From Acidimicrobiia bacterium (GTDB lineage Bacteria; Actinomycetota; Acidimicrobiia; Acidimicrobiales; CATQHL01): a DNA stretch of 64,000 bases. Under the pieces are notes generated by a model, which saw nothing but the letters and a program-made list of their open reading frames with translations, was not told the DNA's origin and searched no databases. The first letter of the stretch is position 1. Every line of letters begins with the position of its first letter. The stretch spans positions 1 through 64,000 of the forward strand of contig VXXM01000035.1 of the NCBI GenBank assembly GCA_009835395.1, in the 5' to 3' direction. This document shows, in pieces, positions 55,112 through 64,000 of this stretch. Position numbers and translations under genes: made by a program.

Positions 55112-55717
55112 GTGGAGGTATCCACACGACAGGCCCTCGCGCGCCGTCAACGACGCGACCTTCCCGCAGACCTGCAGGCCGTGGCCTCCGCCGCGACGGC
55201 GTCACAGATCTGGGCGATCCCCGAGATGCACCTGGCGCGTGTGGTCGCCACGTTCATCGCCGACGACGGCGAGATCAGCCTCTGGCCGGTCGTGGCGCGC
55301 CTGTGGGCGGAGGACGTCGCGGTCACGGTGCCCGCGATCGATGCCGCCGACGAGCTGATGTTCGTGCGCTGGCATAGGGGTGCCGAACTGATGCCCGGGC
55401 GTTTCGGCATACCCGTCCCGGTCTCGACCGAGAGGATCGACGTCTTGAACCATGACGTCATCCTGCTCGCGGGCGTGCTGTTCGGCCCGCGAGGGGCACG
55501 GGCCGGTCGCGGCAGGGGGTACTACGACCGGGCCCTGGCGTTTCGCAACGCCCCGGGCGCGCCGATGCCTCCGGCAGGTCCATTGCTCGTCGGCGTGGGC
55601 CACGTCTTCCAGTGGGACCCCGATCTACGTCGCCGCCCGACCGACGTCGCCATCGACGCCTTCGCCTCGCCGGAGGGCGTCCGGCGTTTCGACGCCCGGT
55701 GCGCGCCATGGAACTGA
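55112..55717 (+). CDS. 5-formyltetrahydrofolate cyclo-ligase
   Basis: A 201-residue ATP-dependent enzyme converting 5-formyl-THF to 5,10-methenyl-THF. TRQALARRQRRDLPADL is the N-terminal helix, WPVVARLWAEDVAVTVPAI the middle with MFVRWHRGAELMPGRFGIPVP (seen as GAELMPGRFGIPVP), and GRGRGYYDRAL is the nucleotide-binding GxGxGYYDR motif. GTG 55112 is favoured by promoter spacing; the frame is open much further upstream, but that stretch is antisense to hppA. Confidence 0.87.
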   Translation: MEVSTRQALARRQRRDLPADLQAVASAATASQIWAIPEMHLARVVATFIADDGEISLWPVVARLWAEDVAVTVPAIDAADELMFVRWHRGAELMPGRFGIPVPVSTERIDVLNHDVILLAGVLFGPRGARAGRGRGYYDRALAFRNAPGAPMPPAGPLLVGVGHVFQWDPDLRRRPTDVAIDAFASPEGVRRFDARCAPWN

Positions 55718-55805
55718 TGCAGGACCCCGAATCGGCGCCGTCCGGGGGTGAGCCGCCGCATCCGGCCGCGATCGGGAACCCCTGCCGCAGCGGGAGGCGA
55801 GAGCC

Positions 55806-57146
55806 ATGAAGGTCGTCATCGTCGGCGCCGGCGAGGTGGGCTCCTACCTCGCGGCGCGGCTCACCAGGGAGAACCACCACGTGGTGGTCGTCGAGCAGGA
55901 CGCCGAACGCGCCTTGCACGTGGAACAGCACATCGACGCCCACGTGGTCACCGGCAGCGGCAGCCATCCCGACGTCATGGCCGCCGCGGGCATCCGTGCC
56001 GCCGACCTGCTCGTGGCCGTCACCACCGACGACGAGGCCAACCTCGTCGCGTGCATGCTGGCACGCCAAGCGGGTGTTGAGCGGCGGATCGCCCGCATCG
56101 AGGCCGCCGCCCTGCGGGCGCCTGAGGCCGCGGACCTGCTGCGGGCGGCAGGCGCCGACGAGGTCATCGATCCCGACGCGGAGACCGCTGTCGAGATCCT
56201 CCACCTCCTCGACTACCCGGGCGCGACTGAGATCAACATGCTCGCCGACGACCGTGTCGCGGTTGTCGGCACCGTCCTGGGCCCCGACTCCCCGCTCGTG
56301 GGACGGCCCCTCTCGGAGAGCTTCGCCCCGTACGGACCCGACTGGGAGTTCCTCATCGGTGCCGTCTCGCGGGGCGACCGGACGGTCATCCCGCGCCGGG
56401 ACATGGTGCTGCAGTCCGGCGACGTCGTGCGGATCGTGGATCTCGGAACGTCCTCCAACGAGCTCCGGCACCTGCTCGGGCTGACGCACGCCCGTGCCAA
56501 CCGGGTGATGCTCCTCGGGGGTGGCCGCACCGGTGAGATGGTGGCGGAGCGCCTCGTGGAGATGCACGCCGAGGTGTGCCTGGTGGAGCGGGACCCTGAA
56601 CGCGCCCGCGAACTGGCCGAGACCCTCGACGACGTGCTGATCCTCGAGGGCGACATCACCGACGCCGAGTTGCTCGAGGAGGAGAGGGTCGGTGATCACG
56701 ACGCCGTGATCGCGGTCACCGGCAACGACGAAGACAACATCCTGGCCTGCCTCTATGCCAAGTCGATGGGCGTGCCCGAGACGATCGCCCTGCTGCACCG
56801 CCTGGAGTTCCTGCCGCTCCTGCGCACGCTCGGCATCGACGGAGCCCTGTCGCCGCGCACCGCCTGCGCCAACGGCGTCATGCGGATCATCCGCGGCGGC
56901 GTCCAAGTCGCCACCTACCTGGACATGGATGTCGAGGTCCTGGAGATGACCGTCGCCGACGGCAGCGGCGTGCACGGCCAGCGGATCTGTGACCTGCACC
57001 TGCCCAAGGAGGTGCTCATCGCGGCGGTGGTCCGCGACGGAACCTCGATGATCGGCCGGGGTCACACGGTCCTGCAGGAACAGGACCACCTCGTGGTCTT
57101 CGCCCGTCCCAAAGCGGTCGCCGCAGCCCGCAAGCGATTCGAGTGA
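55806..57146 (+). CDS. trkA: Trk system potassium uptake regulator TrkA
   Basis: A 446-residue cytoplasmic protein with two RCK units. Each has a Rossmann NAD(H) loop (VVIVGAGEVGSYLAARL at the N-terminus; VMLLGGGRTGEMVAERL near residue 231) and a TrkA-C domain (INMLADDRVAVVGTVLGPDS; LEMTVADGSGVHGQ). It gates the TrkH channels encoded next. SD GGGAGG is near the ATG. The stop overlaps the next gene by four bases. Confidence 0.95.
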   Translation: MKVVIVGAGEVGSYLAARLTRENHHVVVVEQDAERALHVEQHIDAHVVTGSGSHPDVMAAAGIRAADLLVAVTTDDEANLVACMLARQAGVERRIARIEAAALRAPEAADLLRAAGADEVIDPDAETAVEILHLLDYPGATEINMLADDRVAVVGTVLGPDSPLVGRPLSESFAPYGPDWEFLIGAVSRGDRTVIPRRDMVLQSGDVVRIVDLGTSSNELRHLLGLTHARANRVMLLGGGRTGEMVAERLVEMHAEVCLVERDPERARELAETLDDVLILEGDITDAELLEEERVGDHDAVIAVTGNDEDNILACLYAKSMGVPETIALLHRLEFLPLLRTLGIDGALSPRTACANGVMRIIRGGVQVATYLDMDVEVLEMTVADGSGVHGQRICDLHLPKEVLIAAVVRDGTSMIGRGHTVLQEQDHLVVFARPKAVAAARKRFE

Positions 57147-58663
57147 GCGCCGCGGCGGACCCGCCGGCGAGACGCGGCTCCACCGGCAAGCGGACCCGCT
57201 CCCGAGCCGGCACCGATCTGGCCCTCTGGGCCTCGCTGTGGGCGAGCGTGGTCTGCGGCCTGGGACTGGTGCTGTCCGGGCTGGTCGGGCTGGCGGATCG
57301 GGCCCCCGCAGCGGGCCTGCTGGGGTTGGGAGTCGGCTGCAGCGCCGTCGCCTGGCTCTACGCCCGGCGGGCGCGCGTCCCCTCGCAACCGCCGCCGGGA
57401 GCCATCTTCGTGGCCGCCTGCAGCGCCTGGTGCGTGATGATCCTCATCTCGACGGCCGCATACCTGGTGACCGGTGCGACCGGATCGCTGCCGGATGCCG
57501 TCTTCGAGTCGATCGCCGGGTTCTGCACGACCAACCTCAGTGTGCTGCCCCAACTCGAGTCGCTGCCGGCGGGCGTGCTCTTCTGGCGGGCGCTCACGCA
57601 GTGGCTCGGGGGGTTCGCGGCCCTGGCGCTGCTGGCCGGGGCGCTTCCCCTGTACGTTCCGGCGCTGGTCCTTCCCGGCGACAACGCCGGTCTGCCGGAC
57701 CGCGCCTCGGCCCCGCCGTTCGCGACGCAACTCCGCCGGATCGCCGTCGTCTACGGCGCCGTCGGCGGGCTGTGCGCGGCCGCCTACGCCATTGCCGGCA
57801 TGGGTGCGCTCGACGCTTTCAGCTACGCCTTCTCGACCGTCTCCACGGGGGGATTCGGCAACCATCCCGGCGGCCTGGGGTACTTCGATTCGACGGCCGT
57901 CGAGTCGGTGGCGACGGTCTTCATGGCGCTCGCCGGCGTGAGCGTGGTGACGCTCTGGTGGGCGGTGCGGGGTCGCTGGGGGGTGCTGTGGCGCTCCTTC
58001 GAGCTCCGCGCCTACCTGGCGCTGCTGGCGGTGGGAATCGCGGCGGTCACGGCGCTGACCTGGAGCGACGGCGGCCCCGAGGCCCTGCGGCGGGCCGCCG
58101 TGGCCGTGACCGCGGTCTCCAGCAGCACCGGCTTCGAGCCGGCCGGCTGGTCCGGTTGGTCCTGGGGCGCGCAGGCGGTGGTGGTGGCGCTGATCGCCAC
58201 CGGGGGGATGGCCGGCACCGCCGGCGGCGGCTTCCAGATGCGCCGCGCCATCGCCGCGGCCCGCTACGCCTACCGGGAACTGGTCACCGAGATCCACCCC
58301 CACACGGTGCACGTGGTGAAGATCGGCCGGCGTTCGGTGGCCGAGAGGCCGTTGGCGCTGCTGAACGGCTACCAGATCCTGTTCGCGGCGGCCGTGCTGG
58401 CGGGGGTGTTCGGCCTCAGCCTGGCCGGCATGGATCTCTGGGGCGGCGCGACCGCCTCGATCAGCGCGCTCGCCACGATGGGTCCCGCACCCGGTGCCGA
58501 TCTGGGGGCGCTCGGCGGCGGCGAGCGGACCGTTCTGGCGGTGCTCATGGCGCTGGGGCGGCTGTCCTTCTTCCCGCTGGTGGTGGTCGCCGGAGGGGCC
58601 GTGACGGGGGCGCGCCGCCTGCTGCTGGCTGAGCGATCCAACGGCCCGAGGACGCACTCATGA
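57143..58663 (+). CDS. TrkH-family potassium transporter paralogue 1, atypical filter
   Basis: A 506-residue membrane protein of the TrkH/KtrB fold, four membrane-pore-membrane repeats. Pore-loop motifs are IAGFCTTNLSVL (loop 1), VSTGGFGNH (loop 2), SSTGFEPAG (loop 3) and LATMGPAPG (loop 4). Selectivity-filter Gly is present in loops 2-4, but loop 1 has Asn131 where the family has Gly. The GGMG motif after loop 1 is also altered (WLGGFAALAL). GTG start overlaps trkA; the stop overlaps the second trkH. May form a modified or regulatory channel. Confidence 0.85.
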   Translation: MSAAADPPARRGSTGKRTRSRAGTDLALWASLWASVVCGLGLVLSGLVGLADRAPAAGLLGLGVGCSAVAWLYARRARVPSQPPPGAIFVAACSAWCVMILISTAAYLVTGATGSLPDAVFESIAGFCTTNLSVLPQLESLPAGVLFWRALTQWLGGFAALALLAGALPLYVPALVLPGDNAGLPDRASAPPFATQLRRIAVVYGAVGGLCAAAYAIAGMGALDAFSYAFSTVSTGGFGNHPGGLGYFDSTAVESVATVFMALAGVSVVTLWWAVRGRWGVLWRSFELRAYLALLAVGIAAVTALTWSDGGPEALRRAAVAVTAVSSSTGFEPAGWSGWSWGAQAVVVALIATGGMAGTAGGGFQMRRAIAAARYAYRELVTEIHPHTVHVVKIGRRSVAERPLALLNGYQILFAAAVLAGVFGLSLAGMDLWGGATASISALATMGPAPGADLGALGGGERTVLAVLMALGRLSFFPLVVVAGGAVTGARRLLLAERSNGPRTHS

Positions 58664-60201
58664 GACGGACGTTCCGGGGCGTCTCGGAGTTCACGCTCGT
58701 GCCACGGGCCCCGCGCCACGAGAATCTCTCGTTGCACGTGGTCGGTCTGGCCCTCCTCTTCCTCGTGCCGGGCATGCTCATCGCCACGCTCGTGGAGTGG
58801 GGCTCGGCGACCTCCGACGGCGAGTGGCCGTTGCTCCTCGCCGCACTGATCACGGTCGCCGTCGGGGTAATCCTCTTCAGGGGGTTCCGGCCTCCCGACG
58901 ATGTGCGACCCTCCGACGTGTTCCCCGTCGTGGTGTGGACCTGGCTGTCGTGCTCGCTACTGGGTGCCCTGCCGTACGTGCTGGACGCCGATTTCTTCGG
59001 CTGGTCGCAGTGGGACTCGGCGCTGTTCGAGTCGATCTCGGGGTTCACCGCCTCGGGCTCGACGGTGCTGGTCGACATCGACACCCACGGCCGCGGCATG
59101 CTGCTGTGGCGGCAGCTCACGCAGTGGTACGGCGGGATGGGCATGGTCGTGCTTGCGGTGAGCGTGCTGCCGTTGCTGGGCGTGGGCGGCCAGGAGTTGA
59201 TGCGCGCCGAGACGCCCGGCCCCGAGAGCGACCGCCTGGCGCCGCGCATCAGCGGCACCGCCAAGCGTCTCTGGCTGGTCTACGCCGGACTCACCGTGGT
59301 GATCGCCGTGGCGCTCTTCGCCGTTCCGGGCGTGGGTCTCTACGACGCCGTGGCGCACGCCCTCACCGTGGCGGGTACCGGGGGCTTCTCGCCCTACGGC
59401 GGCTCGATCGGCCACTTCGAGTCGCTCGCGGCCGAGCTGGTGATGGCCGGCGGGATGATCGCCGGAGCGATGAGCTTCAGCCTCCACTACCGGGCGCTGC
59501 GGGGGGACTGGCGTGTCTACCGCCGGGCCAGCGACCAGATGCTGTTCCTGAAGATCCTCGCCTCCGCCACGGCGGTCATCACGTTGCTGCTGTGGCTACG
59601 CCAGGGGGCGTCGTTCGGCCTCTCGCTGCGCGACTCCTTCTTCAACGTGGTGACGCTCGCCACGAGCGGCGGATTCCACAACATCCGCCCCGGCGGGCTG
59701 GGGGACTTCGCCGCCTGGACGCCGCCGGCGCAGGTGGTGCTGGGGGTGCTGATGCTGATCGGCGGGGGAGCGGGCTCCACCTCGGGGGGCATGAAGGTGT
59801 TCCGCGCCCAGATCTCCGCGGCGCACGCCCTGCGCACGGTCCGCCTGGCCCGCAGGCCCCGCTCGGTGGTACCGATCAAGCTGGGCGGGGCGGTGATCCC
59901 CGAGCCGGCGGTCGGGCGGGTACTGGCCTTCGGGACCCTGTACATCATGTCCTTCGGGGTGGGGACGCTGATCGTGGCGTCCCTCGGCGCCGACCCGGTC
60001 ACCGCGGTCTCCGGTGTGATCAGCGCCCTGTCAAACATGGGCCCTGCGCTGGGCGAGGCCGGCCCGTCCTCGAACTTCACGGTGTTCGCCCGTCCCGCCC
60101 GCCTGGTGCTCGCCGGGCTCATGATCGTCGGCCGCCTCGAGATCACCGCCGTCTTCCTGGGTGCGGCGGTGATCGTGCGCCACCTGCTACGACACCGCTG
60201 A
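58660..60201 (+). CDS. trkH: TrkH-family potassium transporter paralogue 2
   Basis: A 513-residue TrkH with ordinary filter loops: SGFTASGSTVLVDI (loop 1, Gly133), AGTGGFSPYGG, LATSGGFHNIRPGG and LSNMGPALGEAG. QLTQWYGGMGMVVLAVSVLP is the typical segment after loop 1 and GGGAGSTSGGMKVFR the one before loop 4. It is the likely working K+ conductor with TrkA. Start ATG overlaps the upstream stop (ATGA). GC-rich hairpin follows its stop. Confidence 0.93.
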   Translation: MRRTFRGVSEFTLVPRAPRHENLSLHVVGLALLFLVPGMLIATLVEWGSATSDGEWPLLLAALITVAVGVILFRGFRPPDDVRPSDVFPVVVWTWLSCSLLGALPYVLDADFFGWSQWDSALFESISGFTASGSTVLVDIDTHGRGMLLWRQLTQWYGGMGMVVLAVSVLPLLGVGGQELMRAETPGPESDRLAPRISGTAKRLWLVYAGLTVVIAVALFAVPGVGLYDAVAHALTVAGTGGFSPYGGSIGHFESLAAELVMAGGMIAGAMSFSLHYRALRGDWRVYRRASDQMLFLKILASATAVITLLLWLRQGASFGLSLRDSFFNVVTLATSGGFHNIRPGGLGDFAAWTPPAQVVLGVLMLIGGGAGSTSGGMKVFRAQISAAHALRTVRLARRPRSVVPIKLGGAVIPEPAVGRVLAFGTLYIMSFGVGTLIVASLGADPVTAVSGVISALSNMGPALGEAGPSSNFTVFARPARLVLAGLMIVGRLEITAVFLGAAVIVRHLLRHR

Positions 60202-60219
60202 CCGGCCCCGGACGGCCGG
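60202..60219 (+). terminator. hairpin after trkH
   Basis: CCGGCC (60202-60207) pairs with GGCCGG (60214-60219), immediately after the stop, loop CCGGAC; no T-run. Confidence 0.4.
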
Positions 60220-60245
60220 CTCTTGGTCCCGGCGGGGCCTCTCGG

Positions 60246-60251
60246 TAGGAT
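60246..60251 (+). promoter_or_regulatory. -10 box (TAGGAT) for gltB
   Basis: Predicts transcription start near 60258 and a leader of about 140 bases, beginning inside the inverted repeat at 60256-60280. Confidence 0.4.
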
Positions 60252-60255
60252 GAGG

Positions 60256-60280
60256 TCCCCTGTGGGGATCGCACAGGGGA
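60256..60280 (+). promoter_or_regulatory. 9-bp perfect inverted repeat in the gltB leader
   Basis: TCCCCTGTG (60256-60264) and CACAGGGGA (60272-60280) are exact reverse complements separated by 7 bases. It sits at the predicted transcription start, about 118 bases before gltB. It could be an operator for a nitrogen or amino-acid regulator, or a 5' RNA hairpin. It does not match the GlnR consensus as far as I can judge. Confidence 0.5.
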
Positions 60281-60397
60281 TCGGTCGCCGACGGCGCCGG
60301 CCGGCTCGGGCGCGCTGACAGAAGCCTCATTCGGTGCGGGCGCGCCGCCAGGAACGACCCACGCCGAGCGTCACGAGACGAAGCCAGACGAGTCCAA

Positions 60398-63300
60398 ATG
60401 CCGATCACACCCGACCTTCCGCCGCCTCAGGGTCTCTACAGCCCCGAGTTCGAGCACGACTCGTGCGGGGTGGGTTTCGTGGTGGACCTGCAGGGTCGGC
60501 CCAGCCACCGCATCGTGGAACTGGCCCTGCGCTCGCTGGGGAACCTCGAGCATCGCGGCGCCCTGGGCGCCGAGGTGAACAGCGGCGACGGGGCGGGAAT
60601 CCTCGTGCAGGTGCCCGACGACTTCTTCCGGAAGGTCACCGACTTCGAGCTGCCGGCGCCGGGAACCTACGCCACCGGCATCGCCTTCCTACCGAACAAT
60701 CGGGCGCGGGCCACCGAGGCCTGCGCGGTCGTCGAGCGGATCGTCCGGGAGGAGGGCCTGCAGGTCCTGGGTTGGCGGGAGGTCCCGACCGATCCGAGCA
60801 TGCTCGGGACCGGAGCGCGGCGCACCATGCCCCGCTTCCGTCAGCTCTTCATCGCCGGTGATGGCGCCGCCGGTATCGACCTGGATCGCAAGGCCTACAT
60901 CTGCCGGCGCAGGATCCGCCACGAGATGGACCCCGACACCACCCGGACCAGCGGCGAGATGCTCGGGTCGATGAGCCTTGCCCACGAGGGCGTCTACTTC
61001 CCGAGCCTCTCCGCGCGCACCTTCGTCTACAAGGGCATGCTAGTCGTGCCGCAGTTGACGCAGTTCTACCCGGACCTTCTGGACGGGCGTCTCGGCAGCG
61101 GCCTGGCGCTGGTGCACAGCCGCTTCTCCACCAACACCTTCCCCTCCTGGCCCCTGGCTCATCCCTACCGGATGATCGTGCACAACGGTGAGATCAACAC
61201 CGTGCAGGGCAACCAGAACTGGATGCGCGCCCGCGAGACCCTCCTGGCATCGGAGCACTTCCCCGGCGACGCCCTCGAGCGCATCTTCCCGATCTGCACC
61301 CCCGGCGCCAGCGACACGGCGCGCTTCGACGAGTGCCTGGAGATGCTCTGCCTCGGCGGCTACTCGCTGCCGGAAGCGGTGCTCATGATGATTCCCGAAC
61401 CATGGGAGAACCACGAGTCGATGGCGCCGGAGTTGAAGGCGTTCTACCGCTACAACGCCTCGCGCATGGAACCGTGGGACGGCCCGGCCTCCATCGCCTT
61501 CACCGACGGCACCGTCATCGGGGCGGTCCTCGACCGCAACGGGCTGCGCCCGAGCCGGTACTGGGTGACCGACGAGGACATCGTGGTCATGGCGTCGGAG
61601 GTCGGCGTGCTGGACGTGGCGCCGGACCGCGTCATCGAGAAGGGCAGGCTGCAGCCTGGGCGGATGTTCCTCGTGGACACGAGCCAGGGCCGCATCGTGC
61701 GCGACCACGAGATCAAGCACGCCCTCGCCACCGCCCGCCCCTACGGCACATGGCTCGAGGAGAACCAGATCCGCCTGGCGGACCTGCCGGCGGTCTCCGC
61801 GGGGCGCAGCGCCGCCGAGCCGCTGCTGCGGCGACGCCAGCTGACCTTCGGCTACACCCACGAGGAGCTCCGCATCCTCGTCGCCCCGATGGCCCGCGAC
61901 GGCAAGGAGGCGCTCGGGTCCATGGGCACCGACACCCCGGTGGCCGTGCTCTCGAAGCGCTCGCGGCTGCTGTTCGACTACTTCCAGCAGTTGTTCGCCC
62001 AGGTGACCAACCCGCCGCTGGACGCCATCCGGGAGGAGATCATCACCTCGGTCTACGGCTGGCTCGGACCGGAGGGCAACCTGCTGGACCCCCGGCCGGA
62101 ATCCTGCCGGCAGATCCTCATCGACCACCCTGTGCTGACCAACGAGCAACTGGCCCGCCTGGTCGACATCGATCACGTGAACCCGGCCTTCCGCACCGCC
62201 GTGATCGAGTGCCTCTATCCCGTCGCCGAAGGCGGCCCCGGGTTGCGCAGCGCTCTGGACAGGATCCGCGCCGAGGTCACGGACGCCATCGACGGCGGCG
62301 TGAACCTGGTCGTCCTGTCGGACCGCTTCAGCGACGAGACCCTGGCGCCGGTGCCGTCGCTGCTGGCCGTCGGTGCGGTCCACCAGCACCTCGTGCGCGG
62401 GCGCAAGCGCACCCAGGTTGGGCTGATCGTGGAGTCCGGCGATGCCCGCGAGGTGCACCACATGTGCCTGCTGCTGGGTTACGGAGCCACGGCCATCAAC
62501 CCCTACCTGGCGCTCGAGTCCATCGCCGACCTCATCGCGCAGGGCGCCCACGGCCTCAGCCCTGATGGTGATGTGGCCGAGGCGCACCGCAACTACATCA
62601 AGGCCTGCGACAAGGGGATCCTGAAGGTCCTCTCGAAGATGGGCATCTCCACGGTGCGCTCCTACGTCGGGGCGCAGATCTTCGAGGCGGTGGGTCTGGG
62701 GCACCGGCTCGTCATGGACTGCTTCACCGGCACCATCAGCCGGCTCGGCGGTATCGGCTACTCGCACCTGGCCCGGGAGGTGGAGCTCCGCCATCGCCTG
62801 GCTTATGCCCCCAACGAGGTCGAGCGGGCGCACCGCGACCTCGAGGCGGGCGGCGAGTACCAGTGGCGCCGCGAGGGCGAGTACCACCTCTTCAACCCCG
62901 AGACGGTCTTCAAGCTGCAGCACGCCACCAGGGAGGGTCGCTTCGACATCTTCCGGACCTACTCGCAGGCCGTCGACGAGCAGTCCCAGAACCTGGGGAC
63001 CCTGCGCGGCCTGTTCCGGCTGCGTACCGAGGGTCGCGAGCCGGTCCCGCTGGAGGAGGTGGAGCCGGTCAGCGAGATCGTGAAGCGGTTCGCCACCGGG
63101 GCCATGTCCTACGGCTCGATCTCCGCCGAGGCGCACGAGACCCTGGCCATCGCCATGAACCGCATCGGGGGCAAGTCGAACACCGGAGAGGGCGGGGAGG
63201 ACCCGCGCCGCTACGTGCGCGACGCCAACGGCGACTACCGCCGCAGCGCCGTCAAGCAGGCTGCCTCGGGCCGCTTCGGCGTCACCAGCCAGTACCTCGT

Positions 63301-64000
63301 GGAGGCCGACGACATCCAGATCAAGATGGCCCAGGGCGCCAAGCCCGGCGAGGGCGGCCAGCTGCCCGGGCACAAGGTGTGGCCCTGGATCGCCGAGGTG
63401 CGCCACTCGACGCCGGGGGTAGGCCTCATCTCGCCGCCGCCCCACCACGACATCTACTCCATCGAGGATCTGGCGCAGCTCATCCACGATCTCAAGAACG
63501 CCAACCCCCGCGCCCGCATCCACGTGAAGCTGGTCTCGGAGTTGGGCGTCGGCACGGTGGCCGCCGGCGTCTCGAAGGCGCACGCCGACGTGGTGCTGAT
63601 CTCGGGCCACGACGGCGGGACCGGCGCCTCGCCGCTCACCTCCATCAAGCACGCCGGCACGCCCTGGGAACTGGGTCTCGCCGAGACGCAGCAGACGTTG
63701 CTGCTGAACGACCTGCGTGACCGCATCGTGGTGCAGGTGGACGGGCAGTTGAAGACCGGGCGGGATGTGATCATCGCCGCGCTGCTGGGCGCCGAGGAGT
63801 TCGGCTTCGCCACCGCGCCGCTGGTGGTGATGGGCTGCGTGATGATGCGTGTCTGCCACCTGGACACCTGTCCGGTGGGCATCGCCACCCAGAACCCCGA
63901 CCTGCGCGAGAAGTTCGCGGGGCGGGCTGAGTTCGTCGTCAATTTCATGGAGTTCGTTGCCGAAGAGGTGCGCGAGACGCTGGCGGAGTTGGGATTCCGC
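60398..64000 (+). CDS. gltB: glutamate synthase large subunit (3' end beyond window)
   Basis: At least 1201 residues, running off the window. GltB makes glutamate from glutamine and 2-oxoglutarate with GltD. Cys23 in [12 protein letters not shown] becomes the N-terminal nucleophile of the glutaminase domain after removal of a short propeptide. [19 protein letters not shown] and [13 protein letters not shown] are the glutaminase core; a central domain follows; the synthase domain starts near [20 protein letters not shown], with [27 protein letters not shown] and [14 protein letters not shown] (FMN and 2-oxoglutarate sites), and [13 protein letters not shown] carries two cysteines of the 3Fe-4S cluster. 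The start ATG lacks a strong SD. Confidence 0.97.
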   Translation, partial: MPITPDLPPPQGLYSPEFEHDSCGVGFVVDLQGRPSHRIVELALRSLGNLEHRGALGAEVNSGDGAGILVQVPDDFFRKVTDFELPAPGTYATGIAFLPNNRARATEACAVVERIVREEGLQVLGWREVPTDPSMLGTGARRTMPRFRQLFIAGDGAAGIDLDRKAYICRRRIRHEMDPDTTRTSGEMLGSMSLAHEGVYFPSLSARTFVYKGMLVVPQLTQFYPDLLDGRLGSGLALVHSRFSTNTFPSWPLAHPYRMIVHNGEINTVQGNQNWMRARETLLASEHFPGDALERIFPICTPGASDTARFDECLEMLCLGGYSLPEAVLMMIPEPWENHESMAPELKAFYRYNASRMEPWDGPASIAFTDGTVIGAVLDRNGLRPSRYWVTDEDIVVMASEVGVLDVAPDRVIEKGRLQPGRMFLVDTSQGRIVRDHEIKHALATARPYGTWLEENQIRLADLPAVSAGRSAAEPLLRRRQLTFGYTHEELRILVAPMARDGKEALGSMGTDTPVAVLSKRSRLLFDYFQQLFAQVTNPPLDAIREEIITSVYGWLGPEGNLLDPRPESCRQILIDHPVLTNEQLARLVDIDHVNPAFRTAVIECLYPVAEGGPGLRSALDRIRAEVTDAIDGGVNLVVLSDRFSDETLAPVPSLLAVGAVHQHLVRGRKRTQVGLIVESGDAREVHHMCLLLGYGATAINPYLALESIADLIAQGAHGLSPDGDVAEAHRNYIKACDKGILKVLSKMGISTVRSYVGAQIFEAVGLGHRLVMDCFTGTISRLGGIGYSHLAREVELRHRLAYAPNEVERAHRDLEAGGEYQWRREGEYHLFNPETVFKLQHATREGRFDIFRTYSQAVDEQSQNLGTLRGLFRLRTEGREPVPLEEVEPVSEIVKRFATGAMSYGSISAEAHETLAIAMNRIGGKSNTGEGGEDPRRYVRDANGDYRRSAVKQAASGRFGVTSQYLVEADDIQIKMAQGAKPGEGGQLPGHKVWPWIAEVRHSTPGVGLISPPPHHDIYSIEDLAQLIHDLKNANPRARIHVKLVSELGVGTVAAGVSKAHADVVLISGHDGGTGASPLTSIKHAGTPWELGLAETQQTLLLNDLRDRIVVQVDGQLKTGRDVIIAALLGAEEFGFATAPLVVMGCVMMRVCHLDTCPVGIATQNPDLREKFAGRAEFVVNFMEFVAEEVRETLAELGFR

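Noticed and set aside
61040..63859. 939-residue antisense open frame opposite gltB
   Set aside because: High-GC mirror frame of gltB with no recognised domains; gltB itself covers the region in full.

Overview
This window is high-GC (about 70% by eye), densely packed bacterial DNA with a conserved housekeeping chromosome layout. It points to an actinobacterium, most likely of the Acidimicrobiia type (inference). The evidence is the mycothiol pair (mycothiol synthase at 14541-15338, mycothione reductase at 44076-45443), a Bpa/PafE proteasome activator (1076-1573), menaquinone genes (menA, menG), an EF-G2-like GTPase, a class II DAHP synthase and a DUF222/HNH gene. The window opens inside an RluA-family gene and closes inside gltB. 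I see no CRISPR array, prophage or intact insertion sequence.

Layout. 1-8.5 kb: truncated pseudouridine synthase, Rrf2 regulator, Bpa, dnaE, a hypothetical gene, a nitroreductase, and a DUF35/thiolase pair. 8.5-16.6 kb: YyaL-type thioredoxin protein, menA, DUF222-HNH gene, menG, a small membrane protein, mycothiol synthase and a Tat-exported molybdenum oxidoreductase. 16.7-28.7 kb: nth, then a histidine run (hisD-C-B-H-A-F, a GroES-like gene, hisI), then trpE, ygfZ, trpF, trpB, trpA with many 1-4 base overlaps. 28.7-32 kb: DUF3179 lipoprotein and an orphan peptide-type binding protein. 32-37.3 kb: peroxiredoxin with an in-frame TGA, fabZ, and the opposed fabD-fabH-fabG-acpP-fabF cluster. 37.5-45.4 kb: tRNA-Leu, DAHP synthase and a sigma factor, nadD-rsfS, and an mtr / malonyl-CoA-synthetase-like / aroC operon. 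45.6-60.2 kb: EF-G2, MFS exporter, CopC-CopD fusion with a Cys-rich tail, short 3-hydroxyacyl-CoA dehydrogenase, J-domain protein, membrane pyrophosphatase, 5-formyl-THF cyclo-ligase, trkA and two trkH paralogues. 60.4-64 kb: gltB.

How the genes fit together. DAHP synthase and aroC feed chorismate to trpE, and trpF-B-A finish tryptophan. The fab cluster with the malonyl-CoA-synthetase-like enzyme covers acyl-chain building. menA and menG make menaquinone. Mycothione reductase and the peroxiredoxin belong to thiol redox defence. TrkA/TrkH and the membrane pyrophosphatase handle ions.

The most unusual point is the peroxiredoxin at 32084-32548. Its peroxidatic cysteine codon is TGA, the frame continues intact, and a hairpin with the features of a bacterial SECIS follows at the right distance, so I read it as a selenoprotein. 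A second theme is a recurrent TANNNT box 6-8 bases before start codons (about fifteen genes), which suggests widespread leaderless transcription and helps to fix several starts.
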